Below, piece by piece: positions 16,774 to 26,674 of a stretch of DNA of 64,000 nucleotides. Numbering within the stretch: position 1 is the stretch's first letter; the number at the start of each line of letters is the position of its first letter. Made by a program: the position numbers and the translations under genes. This DNA comes from Sulfurimonas sp. (GTDB lineage Bacteria > Campylobacterota > Campylobacteria > Campylobacterales > Sulfurimonadaceae). Location of the stretch: positions 186,001 through 250,000 of the forward strand of contig JAABQD010000001.1 in assembly GCA_011391635.1 (NCBI GenBank), in the 5' to 3' direction. The notes under the pieces were generated by a model. That model saw only the letters and a list, made by a program, of their open reading frames with translations. It did not search any database and was not told the origin of the DNA.

Positions 16774-17862
16774 TTAAAATTCAGATGCGTTATCTACCAC
16801 AAACTCCCCTCGCACTTTTTCCTCCCCATTTATCAAAACAGAGATAAAGTGTTGCCCGATGTAATGCTTTCTTGTGGTCATATCTTTAAAACTCTGTTTT
16901 TTGGTAAAGGTTTTATGAGTGGTCTCAAGGCGTCCTTGGGTGAGCATAAACACTTTTTTATTGTGGCGGTTGTTTGCTTTGAGGTACTCTATTGCGTACT
17001 CTATGCGGATATTTTCGATGGGTTCTTTTGCGTTTAGCTCAAATGAAAAGTGCAACGCATTGCCTATTTTTACCGCCTTGCCACAAACAAAATTTTCGAT
17101 GCTTACATGGGGTAAACTTTGCAGATTAAAAAGCTTTAGTATCGCACTGTCGCCTTTTTTGAGCAAGGTTCGTGAGGCGTGTTTGCATATCCAGTCAAGC
17201 TCTTTGGAGAAACCTTGATTGTTTTTGACAAACTGAATGAGTGTTTGCGGATGGTCTTTTGAGATGTCGTTGAGACTATTTGCGACCGATTTTCGTACAT
17301 AGAGGCTTGGGTCGTTTTTGAGTAGTTCTATGATTAGTAAAACTTTTGAAGGCTCTTTTTTAAACTTCGGCAGTGCCACCGCCCATGGAAGTCTAGGGCG
17401 ACACCCCTCACAGGCGAGTCGTCTGAGATGTTCGTTGTCACTTTTTGCCCATGCAATCATCTGCTCTAAAGTCTGCTCTTCATATTTGAGGATAAATTGT
17501 CGCACTGCAAATTCACTGCTTGAACCAATCGTAAAAACCTCCAAAGCCTCCATCGATAATTCAAAATCATCCAGCCCGAAAACCTCTACAAAATCCTGAA
17601 AAAACATCGCTTCAAAAGAGCCAAAATCTTTTGAAGTGGTTTTTAAAATAGTCAGTTGTTCAGCATACGAGAGTGGCAAAAAGCGGTGAAGTTGCAGGGC
17701 GATATGCCTCATTCTTGCCTTGAGTTCCAAGCTCTCCCAAACATCACAAAAAACCGACGCACGAAAGTTTTGCTCATCAAAATCGGTGTAATGGACTTTG
17801 ACTTTGTTCGCTAAGTTTGCGATATATGCGTGCGTATAGCTGTTTTTGAGCGGTTCTGGCAT
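16774..17862 (-). CDS. DNA alkylation repair protein, AlkC-like HEAT repeat
   Basis: A 362-residue protein starting MPEPLKNSYTHAYIANLANK, then FDEQNFRASVFCDVWESLELKARMRHIALQLHRFLP, which follows the AlkC family closely, and HEAT-like helices (EHLRRLACEGCRPRLPWA, PSLYVRKSVANSLNDISKDHP). AlkC/AlkD glycosylases remove alkylated bases. The start codon is the ATG inside a dispersed 10-mer (17858-17867) and has AAGGAAG eight bases upstream; the frame is open 44 codons further but lacks family sequence there. The C-terminal 100 residues form an extra beta-rich domain. Confidence 0.8.
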   Translation of the reverse strand: MPEPLKNSYTHAYIANLANKVKVHYTDFDEQNFRASVFCDVWESLELKARMRHIALQLHRFLPLSYAEQLTILKTTSKDFGSFEAMFFQDFVEVFGLDDFELSMEALEVFTIGSSSEFAVRQFILKYEEQTLEQMIAWAKSDNEHLRRLACEGCRPRLPWAVALPKFKKEPSKVLLIIELLKNDPSLYVRKSVANSLNDISKDHPQTLIQFVKNNQGFSKELDWICKHASRTLLKKGDSAILKLFNLQSLPHVSIENFVCGKAVKIGNALHFSFELNAKEPIENIRIEYAIEYLKANNRHNKKVFMLTQGRLETTHKTFTKKQSFKDMTTRKHYIGQHFISVLINGEEKVRGEFVVDNASEF

Positions 17863-17995
17863 GTGGATACTTCCTTTTGTTTTTTCGTCCATTTGTTGTT
17901 GTTTCGTTTGTGTCTGCTTGAATTTTAGCAAAAATTGAAAATTTGTGATTTTTTTAGAGTTGAAATTTTTTAAATTTTTTTGTGCTACAATCAAA

Positions 17996-18001
17996 TTTCA
18001 T
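17996..18001 (+). promoter_or_regulatory. -10 box for the Tsx-like porin gene
   Basis: TGTGCTACAAT, 20 bases before the start codon at 18021. Confidence 0.5.
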
Positions 18002-18020
18002 ACAAAATATTGGAGTAAAT

Positions 18021-18716
18021 ATGAGAAAAATTTTCCTGTTCTTATTTTTGAGTAGCCTCACATTGGTTGCATTCGAGACGACAAATGTACAGTTGCTTTA
18101 TGGCGAAAATTTCAAGGGTGATTCATTCGTGTTTGATACGCTTGATGGTAAAAAAACAACGATAACTTTTGAGCATTTTAGAACTTTCACATACGGGGAT
18201 TTCTATATGTTTGTGGATATGCTCGATGGGAAAAAATTTGATGGAACACAGCAAGAGGTATATGCAGAAATCGCACCTCGTCTTTCACTCTCAAAAATCT
18301 CTGGAAGTAACCTCTCTGTTGGGGTACTCAAAGATGTTTTTATAGCGACACAAATCAATAAAGGCAAAGAGTATGTTGCTTATCTTGGAGGGATTGGAGC
18401 TGATTTTGAAGTTCCAGGTTTCAATGTTTTTTCACTCAATCTTTACTACAAATCAGAAAATATTGAGGATGACTCCTTCCAATTCACACCTGTTTACAGC
18501 ACAAAAGAGTTCTATGGTGTGCATTTTGAGGGATTTGTGGATGTAACTTCCAGAGACATTAGCACACAAAATCAACTCCTTTATAATTTAGATGCACTTT
18601 TGGGCATGAAAGAGAAGGTATATGTGGGTGCAGAATGGGTTTTTTATAACTACGACCACAACAGAGTTCGAGCAAATACTACCGCAACACAAGTAATGGT
18701 GAAATATCAATTTTAA
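18021..18716 (+). CDS. Tsx/OmpK-like outer membrane channel
   Basis: A 231-residue protein with a signal peptide (MRKIFLFLFLSSLTLVAF) and alternating beta strands throughout, ending VMVKYQF with the terminal Phe of outer membrane barrels. The strand pairs NVQLLYGENFKGD, TTITFEHFRTFTYGDFYMFVDMLDG and VYAEIAPRLSLSKI match the nucleoside-specific channel (Tsx/OmpK) family. The start follows GGAG by six bases. The natural solute is uncertain. Confidence 0.75.
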   Translation: MRKIFLFLFLSSLTLVAFETTNVQLLYGENFKGDSFVFDTLDGKKTTITFEHFRTFTYGDFYMFVDMLDGKKFDGTQQEVYAEIAPRLSLSKISGSNLSVGVLKDVFIATQINKGKEYVAYLGGIGADFEVPGFNVFSLNLYYKSENIEDDSFQFTPVYSTKEFYGVHFEGFVDVTSRDISTQNQLLYNLDALLGMKEKVYVGAEWVFYNYDHNRVRANTTATQVMVKYQF

Positions 18717-18790
18717 AAAATATTGCAAATTGTCATCTTTTTTTATTCTCGTAAATATTTATATTACTATTGCTAGAAAAAGAGAAAAAG

Positions 18791-19135
18791 ATGACTTTAG
18801 GCAAATGTCCCTATTGTAGTGATGGACTTATTGAGATACGAGACAAAGAGGTGCAAGGCAAAAAAGTAAAACTTTACGCCTGTACAAATGCTTCATGGCA
18901 AACAGAAGATGGAGAGTTTTTTGAACTCACCAACAGTTCCACATGCCACTTCAAAATTTGGCAAAATGCTCTGGGCAAATATGGAAAGTGGCTCTCATAC
19001 AAAGAGATAAGAGAATTACTCACGCAAGAGTCCATAGAAGTAGAGCTCATCAGTAAAAAATATGCCACAAAAATATCTTATACCAAACACATAACACTCA
19101 ATTCAGAGTATGGCGTCAGTGTCATTTGGGATTAA
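18791..19135 (+). CDS. Zinc-ribbon-like hypothetical protein
   Basis: A 114-residue protein starting MTLGKCPYCSDGLIEIRDKEVQGKKVKLYACTNA; the CPYC pair, the later C in YACTN, and a C in SSTCHFK could form a C4 zinc site like those at the C-terminus of topoisomerase I. The remainder is helical, then beta. The SSTC segment is encoded by a copy of the dispersed 10-mer. A TTG seven codons upstream is an alternative start. Confidence 0.6.
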   Translation: MTLGKCPYCSDGLIEIRDKEVQGKKVKLYACTNASWQTEDGEFFELTNSSTCHFKIWQNALGKYGKWLSYKEIRELLTQESIEVELISKKYATKISYTKHITLNSEYGVSVIWD

Positions 19136-19213
19136 TATGGATAAATTTAACTTAAAATCTTATAAAATAGAAGAAAATAGTTACACTTAATAAAATTTTT
19201 ACATTTATTTGTG

Positions 19214-19219
19214 TACAAT
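19214..19219 (+). promoter_or_regulatory. -10 box before the ribosomal protein operon
   Basis: GTGTACAAT in the 215-base gap before rpmJ, with no convincing -35 box. The long leader (about 125 bases) has no infA gene, although infA often stands here in other bacteria. Confidence 0.4.
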
Positions 19220-19349
19220 CCTCCTCCGCTTTGCTGTTTTAACAAAAAAGTTGAGTGTTTTTATCTGTATATTTATATATAGTTAAAAGTATTGGTATGT
19301 TCAAGACTACCTAAATACAGCAAGCGAAAAGTTAAAATAGGAGCTTTCA

Positions 19350-19463
19350 ATGAAAGTGCGTGCTTCAGTTAAGAAGATGTGTGACGATTGTATAGTTGTC
19401 AAAAGAAAAGGCATTGTAAGAGTAATCTGCAAAGTTAAAAAACATAAACAGAGACAAGGATAA
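19350..19463 (+). CDS. rpmJ: Ribosomal protein bL36
   Basis: A 37-residue protein, [20 protein letters not shown] and onward, with the zinc ligands CxxC, C and H of the C+ form of L36. It follows an AGGAG site and ends two bases before the rpsM start, in the usual order rpmJ-rpsM-rpsK-rpsD-rpoA-rplQ. Confidence 0.95.
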   Translation: MKVRASVKKMCDDCIVVKRKGIVRVICKVKKHKQRQG

Positions 19464-19465
19464 CC

Positions 19466-19828
19466 ATGGCTCGTATATCAGGTGTTGATTTACCAAAGAA
19501 AAAAAGAATAGAATATGGTCTAACATATGTCTATGGGATTGGTCTTCATGCTTCTCGTCTAATTTTAGACGCTACAGGTATTGACTATAACAAAAGAGTT
19601 TATGAATTAAACGAAGATGAAGTAGCAGCAATTACAAACGAAATCCGTGCTAACCATATGGTAGAGGGAGATCTTCGTAAAAAAGTTGCTATGGATATTA
19701 AGGCACTTATGGATTTAGGTTCATACCGTGGTCTTCGTCACCGTCGTGGTCTTCCATGCCGTGGTCAAAAAACTAAGACAAATGCGCGTACTCGTAAAGG
19801 TAAACGCAAAACTGTCGGCGCAGCATAA
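19466..19828 (+). CDS. rpsM: Ribosomal protein uS13
   Basis: A 120-residue protein with [20 protein letters not shown] at the start and the conserved basic tail [20 protein letters not shown]. It sits in the head of the small subunit and touches the P-site tRNA through its tail. Normal length; no dispersed 10-mer is found in this operon. Confidence 0.97.
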   Translation: MARISGVDLPKKKRIEYGLTYVYGIGLHASRLILDATGIDYNKRVYELNEDEVAAITNEIRANHMVEGDLRKKVAMDIKALMDLGSYRGLRHRRGLPCRGQKTKTNARTRKGKRKTVGAA

Positions 19829-19838
19829 GGATTAGCAG

Positions 19839-20231
19839 ATGGCAAAAAGAAAAGCTGTAAGAAAAAAAGTAATTAAAAAGAATATTGCTCGTGGTGTTGT
19901 ACATATTTCTGCATCATTCAACAATACGCTTGTAACTATTACAGATGAAATGGGTAACATGATTGCTTGGAGTTCTGCTGGTAGCCTTGGTTTTAAAGGT
20001 TCAAAAAAATCTACTCCATTCGCTGCTCAAGCGGCTGTTGAAGATGCAGTAGCAAAAGCACAAGTACATGGTATAAAAGAACTTGGTATTAGAGTTCAAG
20101 GTCCTGGTTCTGGTCGTGAGACTGCAACTAAGGCAGTAGGTGGAATTGAAGGTATCCGTGTTACATTTATGAAAGATGTTACACCATTACCACACAACGG
20201 TTGTCGCGCACCTAAGCGTCGTAGAGTTTAA
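19839..20231 (+). CDS. rpsK: Ribosomal protein uS11
   Basis: A 130-residue protein with [22 protein letters not shown] and the closing [12 protein letters not shown] typical of S11, which lines the platform of the small subunit. It starts ten bases after rpsM. Confidence 0.97.
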   Translation: MAKRKAVRKKVIKKNIARGVVHISASFNNTLVTITDEMGNMIAWSSAGSLGFKGSKKSTPFAAQAAVEDAVAKAQVHGIKELGIRVQGPGSGRETATKAVGGIEGIRVTFMKDVTPLPHNGCRAPKRRRV

Positions 20232-20242
20232 GGAGATTACTG

Positions 20243-20869
20243 ATGGCAAGATATAGAGGTCCAGTAGAAAAAATCGAAAGAAGATTTGGAGTAAGCCTTA
20301 ACCTTAAGGGTGAGCGTCGTTTAGCAGGTAAATCTGCATTAGATAAGCGTCCTTATGCTCCTGGTCAACATGGTCAGCGTCGTAAGAAAGTATCTGAGTA
20401 CGGCTTACAGTTAAATGAAAAGCAAAAAGCAAAATTCATGTATGGTGTTTCTGAGAAACAATTCCGTGCGTTATTCGTTGAAGCGAAGCGTCGTGATGGA
20501 AATACAGGAACAAACCTTGTTACATTAATCGAGCAAAGACTTGACAATGTTGTTTACAGAATGGGATTTGCATCGACTCGTCGTTTTGCTCGTCAACTTG
20601 TAACACATGGTCACTTTTTAGTGGATGGAAGCAAAGTTAATATTCCTTCATACCGTGTAAAACCTGGTCAAAAAATTGAAGTTCGTGAATCAAGCAAGAA
20701 AAATGTTCAAATTGTTCGTGCTATCGAATTAACAAATCAAACAGGTTTAGCTCCATGGGTTGATATTGATGCTGAAAAAGTGTTTGGTATTTTTACTCGT
20801 TTACCAGAGCGTGAAGAAGTTATTATTCCAGTTGAAGAACGCTTAATCGTTGAGCTTTACTCGAAATAA
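20243..20869 (+). CDS. rpsD: Ribosomal protein uS4
   Basis: A 208-residue protein with the start [15 protein letters not shown], the motif [13 protein letters not shown] and an S4 RNA-binding domain ([39 protein letters not shown]). It is a primary binder of 16S rRNA and often represses its own operon. It lacks the N-terminal zinc cysteines, so it is the C- form. Confidence 0.97.
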   Translation: MARYRGPVEKIERRFGVSLNLKGERRLAGKSALDKRPYAPGQHGQRRKKVSEYGLQLNEKQKAKFMYGVSEKQFRALFVEAKRRDGNTGTNLVTLIEQRLDNVVYRMGFASTRRFARQLVTHGHFLVDGSKVNIPSYRVKPGQKIEVRESSKKNVQIVRAIELTNQTGLAPWVDIDAEKVFGIFTRLPEREEVIIPVEERLIVELYSK

Positions 20870-20890
20870 TCATTAAATAAAGGCGTTTGA

Positions 20891-21889
20891 ATGAAGAAAA
20901 TTAAAACTACTCCGCTTGCTCCTCAAGAATTTGAGGTAGAACAGCTTAGTGATAATGAAGCGAATATAATTGCATTTCCATTTGAAACTGGATATGCAAT
21001 CTCATTGGCTCATCCACTTCGCCGCTTTTTATTAAGTAGCTCAGTTGGTTATGCACCTGTCGCTATCAAAATCGAAGGTGCTAAACATGAGTTCGACTCT
21101 GTTCGTGGTATGCTTGAAGATATTTCAGACTTTATATTAAATCTTAAAGAGATTCGTTTCAAATTGAATGGTGGTGTTACAGAAACTGAGGTGAACTATA
21201 GTTTTGCTGGTCCATGCATTATCAAAGGTTCTGACCTTTCTAATGATGAAGTAGAGATTATGACACCAGAAGCTCCTTTAGCAACACTCAATGAAGATTC
21301 AACTCTTAACTTTAAAATTAAGATTGCTCAAGGTATCGGGTATGTTGCAAGTGAAGAGACAAACGATGAATTAGAAGATGGTTATATTGCACTTGATGCA
21401 TATTTCACTCCTGTTCGTAGTGCGACTTACAAAATTGAAAATGTACTTGTTGAAGACAATCCTAACTTTGAAAGAGTTATCATAAACATTAAAACTGATG
21501 GACAAATTTCTCCATTAGATGCGTTTAGAAACTCTCTTGAAGTTATGTATGCTCAACTTGCAGTGTTCAATAGCGAAATCAGCATCAAAGCTCCAAAAAC
21601 AATAGAAAGAGTTGAAGAAAACCCTGATCTAAAAAGATTAAGTACAAATATTGATAGTTTAGGATTAAGCGCTCGTAGTTTTAACTGCCTTGACCGTTCA
21701 AATATTAAACTAATAGGCGAAATAGTACTCATGAGTATTAATGACCTAAAAAATGTGAAAAACTTAGGTAAAAAATCATATGATGAAATCGTAGAAAAAG
21801 TGCAAGAGTTTGGTTTTGCAGTTGGTGCGGATCTCTCAGATGATGTTGTGATAGCATTAAAAAAGAAAATAGAAGCTAAAGAAGCTTAA
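20891..21889 (+). CDS. rpoA: RNA polymerase alpha subunit
   Basis: A 332-residue protein. The N-terminal dimerisation domain shows [21 protein letters not shown] and [22 protein letters not shown] motifs; the C-terminal domain (about 255-320) has [22 protein letters not shown] and [15 protein letters not shown], the helices that bind UP elements and activators. Normal length and standard position before rplQ. Confidence 0.97.
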   Translation: MKKIKTTPLAPQEFEVEQLSDNEANIIAFPFETGYAISLAHPLRRFLLSSSVGYAPVAIKIEGAKHEFDSVRGMLEDISDFILNLKEIRFKLNGGVTETEVNYSFAGPCIIKGSDLSNDEVEIMTPEAPLATLNEDSTLNFKIKIAQGIGYVASEETNDELEDGYIALDAYFTPVRSATYKIENVLVEDNPNFERVIINIKTDGQISPLDAFRNSLEVMYAQLAVFNSEISIKAPKTIERVEENPDLKRLSTNIDSLGLSARSFNCLDRSNIKLIGEIVLMSINDLKNVKNLGKKSYDEIVEKVQEFGFAVGADLSDDVVIALKKKIEAKEA

Positions 21890-21904
21890 TAAGAGGAATT
21901 ACAG

Positions 21905-22255
21905 ATGAGACATCGTCATGGATACCGTAAACTAGGTCGTACAAGTGCACACCGTGCTGCTTTACTTAAGAACCTAAGTATTTCGTTAATCGAACACGGT
22001 AAAATTGAAACTACTATTGAAAAAGCAAAAGAACTTCGTTCTTATGTTGAAAAACTTATCACTATAGCTGGTAAGAATGATTCTAACGCTCACAAAGCAG
22101 TTTTTGCTGCGCTTCAAAGTAAAGAAGCTACAAAAACTCTAGTGAATGAAATAGCTCCTAAGTATGTTGATCGTGCTGGTGGTTATACAAGAATAAACAG
22201 AACTAGAATTCGCCGTGGTGATGCTACTACTATGGCATTTATTGAATTAGTATAA
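21905..22255 (+). CDS. rplQ: Ribosomal protein bL17
   Basis: A 116-residue protein starting [20 protein letters not shown] and ending [12 protein letters not shown], all standard. It stands next to the polypeptide exit tunnel of the large subunit and ends the operon, followed by a strong hairpin. Confidence 0.97.
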   Translation: MRHRHGYRKLGRTSAHRAALLKNLSISLIEHGKIETTIEKAKELRSYVEKLITIAGKNDSNAHKAVFAALQSKEATKTLVNEIAPKYVDRAGGYTRINRTRIRRGDATTMAFIELV

Positions 22256-22270
22256 TTATTCAATAAACTT

Positions 22271-22290
22271 TTTTGGGCTTTTGCCCAAAA
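22271..22290. terminator. Hairpin at the end of the rplQ operon
   Basis: TTTTGGGC-TTTT-GCCCAAAA, a perfect 8-bp stem with a four-base loop 15 bases after rplQ. No T-run follows, so termination is inferred from position. Confidence 0.6.
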
Positions 22291-22372
22291 TCTCCGAAAT
22301 CCCCCAAAATTTATTTCCACATGCCAAACTATTTTGAGCATGAAACTATTACAACTGATTAGGATTGGTATA

Positions 22373-23590
22373 ATGAGTAATTTCGCATTTGGAACATACA
22401 GAATAAGTGATTATAATCCACAACATATTGAAGCCATTAAAGAAGCTGTGGCATGTGGAATAACAATGATTGACACCTCATCCAACTATATGGATGGTGG
22501 AGCAGAGAGAGCTATTGCTCTAGCACTCCGAGATTTTGACAATGAGACAAAGTCACAAATAGAGATAGTTAGTAAATTTGGATATATCCAAAACTCTAAC
22601 ATGCAACTCCATCTTGATGAACCTTTTGAAGAGGTAGTTGAATATAGCCCAGATTGCTACCACTCTATCTCAAAATCTTTTATACATCATCAACTTACCG
22701 ACTCTCTCAAACGATTAGAGATGGAGAGTATCGGTTGCTATCTTGTGCACAATCCTGAATACTATCTTTTAGATGCTATCAACAAAGGTATTCAAAAGGA
22801 TGAAAGGCTCGATGAGATGTACAGACGATTGCAAGAGGCATTTGAAGCTCTCGAAGAAGAGGTACAACAAGGAAGAATCCTCTCCTATGGTATAAGCTCT
22901 AACAGCTTCTCAAAACCTCACAACAGTGATGAGTTTCTCCCCTATGAAGATTTACTCACACTTGCAGAAAATGCTTCAAAACAGATAGGAAACAAAATAC
23001 ACAGTTTTACAACTATCCAACTTCCAATCAATTTACTAGAACACGATGGATTCAAATGTGCAGAATGGGCAAAAGAAAATGGACTCCGCGTCTTGGTCAA
23101 TCGTCCCCTCAATGCACAATATGAAAATAGTATGCATAGACTTTGTGACTATCCAGAGAGTAAAGATTACTATCATCATCTCAATGAACTTTTAGATGTA
23201 TGTGACAATAAGCCCCTCCGACCACTCCATACTCTTCTTGAACAGCTCGATGCAAATAAGCATAAATTTGGCTGGATTGGGGACTATGACTCATTTCTTT
23301 ATGCTCAAATAGTGCCAAACATCAAAAAATTTGTTCAAATCATTAAAGAAGAGAACAAAGAGCATTTTGTTCACTTCGTTGACCTCTTTTTGCAAGAGTA
23401 TAGAAAAATGGTGCTTTTTGAATGTTCCAATAACACAAAAACAAAATTTAAAGATTTATTTCAAGAGTGTGGTAGCACAATGCAAGAGTGTGCTTTGAAA
23501 TTTCTAATGAAAAATGAGAACATAGACTTTATACTCATTGGTATGAGAAAACCATCGTATGTGCATGAAATCGTTGCCCTCAAAGATTAA
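22373..23590 (+). CDS. Aldo/keto reductase family protein
   Basis: About 405 residues. The first 220 follow the aldo/keto reductase barrel: FAFGTYRISDYNPQ, GITMIDTSSNYMDGGAERAIALAL (catalytic Asp and Tyr), SKFGYI, LKRLEMESIGCYLVHNPE, GRILSYGISSNSF. A catalytic His is plausible in VHNPE. The C-terminal part is longer than usual and helical, closing with LKFLMKNENIDFILIGMRKP. The ATG at 22373 fits the family start and follows AGGATTGG. Substrate unknown; carbonyl reduction with NADPH by family. Confidence 0.75.
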   Translation: MSNFAFGTYRISDYNPQHIEAIKEAVACGITMIDTSSNYMDGGAERAIALALRDFDNETKSQIEIVSKFGYIQNSNMQLHLDEPFEEVVEYSPDCYHSISKSFIHHQLTDSLKRLEMESIGCYLVHNPEYYLLDAINKGIQKDERLDEMYRRLQEAFEALEEEVQQGRILSYGISSNSFSKPHNSDEFLPYEDLLTLAENASKQIGNKIHSFTTIQLPINLLEHDGFKCAEWAKENGLRVLVNRPLNAQYENSMHRLCDYPESKDYYHHLNELLDVCDNKPLRPLHTLLEQLDANKHKFGWIGDYDSFLYAQIVPNIKKFVQIIKEENKEHFVHFVDLFLQEYRKMVLFECSNNTKTKFKDLFQECGSTMQECALKFLMKNENIDFILIGMRKPSYVHEIVALKD

Positions 23591-23672
23591 AAGAAAAAGA
23601 TGCTTTTAATTTTTAGGACAAGTTAAGCGTTTTTGTCATATTTTATGTTCAAATAAAAAAAGGAAAAATTGT

Positions 23673-23948
23673 ATGATTCCATTTTCTGATGAAGAGTTAC
23701 TAGCACCCGTGCGAAATGTTATAGAAAAAGTTCGCCCGTCATTAGCACTTGATGGTGGTGATATAGCTTTTATAACTGTTAAAAATTCCGTCGTGTATGT
23801 TCAATTAAAAGGTGCATGTATAGGGTGTTCTAGCAGTGGAAATACACTGAAATATGGGGTAGAAAGACAACTTCGCATGGATATTCACCCTGAACTGTGT
23901 GTAATAAATGTACCAATAGGTATGGAAAACGATATAGATAATTTATAA
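23673..23948 (+). CDS. NifU-like (Nfu) iron-sulfur scaffold protein
   Basis: A 91-residue stand-alone NifU C-terminal domain: VRPSLALDGGDIAFI, then KGACIGCSSSGNTLKYGVERQL. The CxxC binds a 4Fe-4S cluster that is passed to target enzymes. It leads a run of core genes that continues with a TPR-like gene and murE. Confidence 0.9.
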   Translation: MIPFSDEELLAPVRNVIEKVRPSLALDGGDIAFITVKNSVVYVQLKGACIGCSSSGNTLKYGVERQLRMDIHPELCVINVPIGMENDIDNL

Positions 23949-23976
23949 CTAGATTAATACAAGTGATAGTAAAAAA

Positions 23977-24561
23977 ATGAGCAGTATAAGTAAATACAAA
24001 ATATTAACAAAAGCAAAAGAGAGTTTTTCAAAAGCGGATTTCAAAAATGCTTTAGATCAATTCGCATCTGTTTTGCAAAGCTATCCAAACTCAAAAGAGG
24101 CGTACAATGGTGTTATCCTCTCTGAAATGGCGATGAGTGGCGAAGGTGGAGCAGAAGCTCTTTTTGAGTACTATGAAATGCTCAAAGAAGAGGACAAAGA
24201 ACAAGCAGACGAAATTATGGGCGATATATTGCAAAATATTGATGGCACATTAGAAAAACTCAGTGAAGTCTTTGCGACACCTCTTCGTGAAAGATTGGAG
24301 TTTGAAGATGGTATTCTCTATCAAGACTTCAAAAACATTGTTGAACGCGGAGAAGGTTTTAGAGAAACTTTTGAGAACATAATGTTTTCAACAAAAGTTA
24401 TCATTACAAAAAAAGAGGATTTCGTAGATTTTTTGGATAATCTCATCGAAAATGGTTTCTCAGAAATGGCACTCTCTTACTTAGAAAATGCCTTGAGTTC
24501 CTATCCAAGTGATGAGCCCTTAAGAAAACTTCTCAAAAAACTAGTTATCAAAGGCAAATGA
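23977..24561 (+). CDS. TPR-like helical protein
   Basis: A 194-residue soluble, acidic, helical protein. The first 45 residues fit a TPR unit (AKESFSKADFKNALDQFASVLQSYPNSKEAY) and a second one is near the end (NGFSEMALSYLENALSSYPSDEPL). No enzymatic motif is seen. It lies one base before murE, so co-translation is likely, and may serve as a binding scaffold; its partner is unknown. Confidence 0.65.
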   Translation: MSSISKYKILTKAKESFSKADFKNALDQFASVLQSYPNSKEAYNGVILSEMAMSGEGGAEALFEYYEMLKEEDKEQADEIMGDILQNIDGTLEKLSEVFATPLRERLEFEDGILYQDFKNIVERGEGFRETFENIMFSTKVIITKKEDFVDFLDNLIENGFSEMALSYLENALSSYPSDEPLRKLLKKLVIKGK

Positions 24562-24562
24562 A

Positions 24563-25855
24563 GTGAAAATTGAATTGCCAAACCAAGATTTTTTATATGT
24601 AACAGAGAACTCTGCGGAATGTGATAAAAATACAGCCTTTGTTCAGACAACACAAAATGAAAAGTATAGACAAAACGCTTTAGATAACCATGCACACTCT
24701 ATTATAAAAATCGAAGAGATTGCAGAACTTTTTGGAATAAATAAAATCAAAATTGTTGGTATTACTGGCACAAATGGCAAAACCACAACTGCAAGTGCCA
24801 TCTACTCTTTTTTGCTTGATTTGGGTTATAAAGCTGCTATGCAAGGAACGCGTGGTTTTTTTATGAATGATACAATTGTAGAGGGAAAATCTCTAACAAC
24901 ACCAAGCGTTTTAAATACCTATAAACACATCTATCAAGCGGTCGAAGCTGGATGTGATTTTTTTATTATGGAAGTCAGTTCCCATGCCATCGTGCAAAAA
25001 AGAGTTGAAGGGCTTAATTTTGCACTCAAAATACTTACAAATATCACAAGGGATCATCTCGATTTTCACAAAACTATAGAAGAGTATATTGCAGTAAAAA
25101 ATAGTTTTTTTGCAGATGAAAGTAAAAAACTCATCAACAAAGACGAACCAAAAGCACAATTTAACATGAAAAATGCCTTTGCATACGGTATTGAAAATCC
25201 TGCTACCTATAAACTCATGGCATATTCTCTCAATGATGCGACAAGCGGAATCATCCAACATTTTCAAGAGATAGTTCCTTTTACTGCATCTTTGCATGGC
25301 TTTTTTAATCTGTACAATTTGATGGCAGCCATCGGTGCAGTTCATATTCTCACTGGTAAAAAACTAGAGGAAGTTGTAGCTGTTGTAGACAATTTCGCAG
25401 GTGTGAGTGGAAGAATGGAGCAAGTGAGTGAAACACCAAATGTCATAGTAGATTTTGCTCACACTCCTGATGGAATGCAACAAGTTCTCAATGCACTCAA
25501 AGAAAAAGAGCTTTTAGTAGTTTTTGGAGCAGGAGGCGATAGAGACAGAGAAAAACGCCCTCTCATGGGAAGAGTTGCTGCGAGTTTGGCAAAAAAAATC
25601 TATGTTACAAGCGATAATCCAAGACATGAAGACCCTGATGCTATTATAGAAGATATCCTCAGAGGCATAGAAGATAAAAGTAGTACCATTGTCGAGCCAA
25701 ACAGAAAAAAAGCGATACAAATGGCACTGAACGACCAAAAAGAGTCACAAGTTGTTGTTATTTTAGGAAAAGGTGATGAAGCATATCAGATTATCTATGA
25801 TGAGATGCTGCCATTTGATGATAGAGAAGTTGTTAGAGAACTCTTAAAAATATAA
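24563..25855 (+). CDS. murE: UDP-MurNAc-tripeptide synthetase
   Basis: A 430-residue Mur ligase: ATP-binding GITGTNGKTTT near residue 68, EVSSHAI near 140, NITRDHLDFH, and the DNPRHEDP motif near 350 that selects meso-diaminopimelate. It adds the third amino acid to the peptidoglycan stem in the cytoplasm. The GTG start lies directly after the preceding stop codon. The N-terminal substrate domain is shorter than in E. coli, common in Campylobacterota. Confidence 0.93.
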   Translation: MKIELPNQDFLYVTENSAECDKNTAFVQTTQNEKYRQNALDNHAHSIIKIEEIAELFGINKIKIVGITGTNGKTTTASAIYSFLLDLGYKAAMQGTRGFFMNDTIVEGKSLTTPSVLNTYKHIYQAVEAGCDFFIMEVSSHAIVQKRVEGLNFALKILTNITRDHLDFHKTIEEYIAVKNSFFADESKKLINKDEPKAQFNMKNAFAYGIENPATYKLMAYSLNDATSGIIQHFQEIVPFTASLHGFFNLYNLMAAIGAVHILTGKKLEEVVAVVDNFAGVSGRMEQVSETPNVIVDFAHTPDGMQQVLNALKEKELLVVFGAGGDRDREKRPLMGRVAASLAKKIYVTSDNPRHEDPDAIIEDILRGIEDKSSTIVEPNRKKAIQMALNDQKESQVVVILGKGDEAYQIIYDEMLPFDDREVVRELLKI

Positions 25856-25896
25856 ACTTATTCTTATATATGAGTTTATAATAGTTATATTTTCGC

Positions 25897-25902
25897 TATA
25901 AT
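25897..25902 (+). promoter_or_regulatory. -10 box for the ferredoxin-panD-ybaB group
   Basis: CGCTATAATTTCG, a perfect TATAAT 29 bases before the start at 25931, in the 75-base gap after murE. Confidence 0.6.
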
Positions 25903-25930
25903 TTCGCCAAAAATTCAAGGATTATGTTTT

Positions 25931-26305
25931 ATGGGAATCCCACAACCAGCGTTTTATATCTTCAAATGTGAACAATCGGCTCCTCCGGGTATGCCAAAAC
26001 CATCATGTGTTACACCACAGACACAGGATGTATTTCAATATTTAGCTCAAAAGTTAATGCAAGAGGGGATTATGGGAACCGTACAACCTATCCGCACTGC
26101 TTGTCTTAATCGTTGTAATGTTGGTCCTGTTATGTTAGTTGAGCCAGGACATACAATGTACACAAGGCTTACAAAAGAAAAAATTGATAGAATTATAACA
26201 GAACATATAATTGGCGGGAAAGTTGTAGATGAGTTTGTAATCGACTCTGAACTTTGGGATGCTCCGATATCCCCTTCAGATATGCAAAAACAGATGGGTA
26301 GATAA
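25931..26305 (+). CDS. Thioredoxin-like [2Fe-2S] ferredoxin
   Basis: A 124-residue protein: FYIFKCEQSAPPGMPKPSC, then a second pair in RTACLNRCNVGPVMLVEP. The C-X(12)-C ... C-X3-C spacing is that of the thioredoxin-like 2Fe-2S ferredoxins. It donates or relays electrons in the cytoplasm; its partner is not evident. It directly abuts panD. Confidence 0.85.
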   Translation: MGIPQPAFYIFKCEQSAPPGMPKPSCVTPQTQDVFQYLAQKLMQEGIMGTVQPIRTACLNRCNVGPVMLVEPGHTMYTRLTKEKIDRIITEHIIGGKVVDEFVIDSELWDAPISPSDMQKQMGR

Positions 26306-26671
26306 ATGACTATTGAAATGCTATACAGTAAAATCCACCGTGCTACAGTGACGGATGCCAACCTTAATTATGTTGGTTCTATTACTATAGATGAAGAGTT
26401 GATGGAAGCTGCAAAGATGAGAGTTGGACAAAAAGTTGAAATACTCAATGTCAACAATGGTGAGCGATTTTCAACCTATGTTATCTTAGGAGAAAGAGGC
26501 AAAAGAGATATCTGCCTCAATGGAGCAGCAGCTCGAAAAGTTCACAAAGGGGACAAAATCATCATTGTTGCTTATGCAACTTATGATGAAAAAGAGCTTG
26601 AAAACTATAAGCCTAAAGTCGTTATTGTCGATGATAATAACGATATCGACTATATCACAGAGAGCATCTAA
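26306..26671 (+). CDS. panD: Aspartate 1-decarboxylase
   Basis: A 121-residue protein with [20 protein letters not shown]; self-cleavage between Gly24 and Ser25 creates the pyruvoyl group. [20 protein letters not shown] is also conserved. It makes beta-alanine for pantothenate and coenzyme A. Start immediately after the ferredoxin stop. Confidence 0.95.
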   Translation: MTIEMLYSKIHRATVTDANLNYVGSITIDEELMEAAKMRVGQKVEILNVNNGERFSTYVILGERGKRDICLNGAAARKVHKGDKIIIVAYATYDEKELENYKPKVVIVDDNNDIDYITESI

Positions 26672-26674
26672 GCC

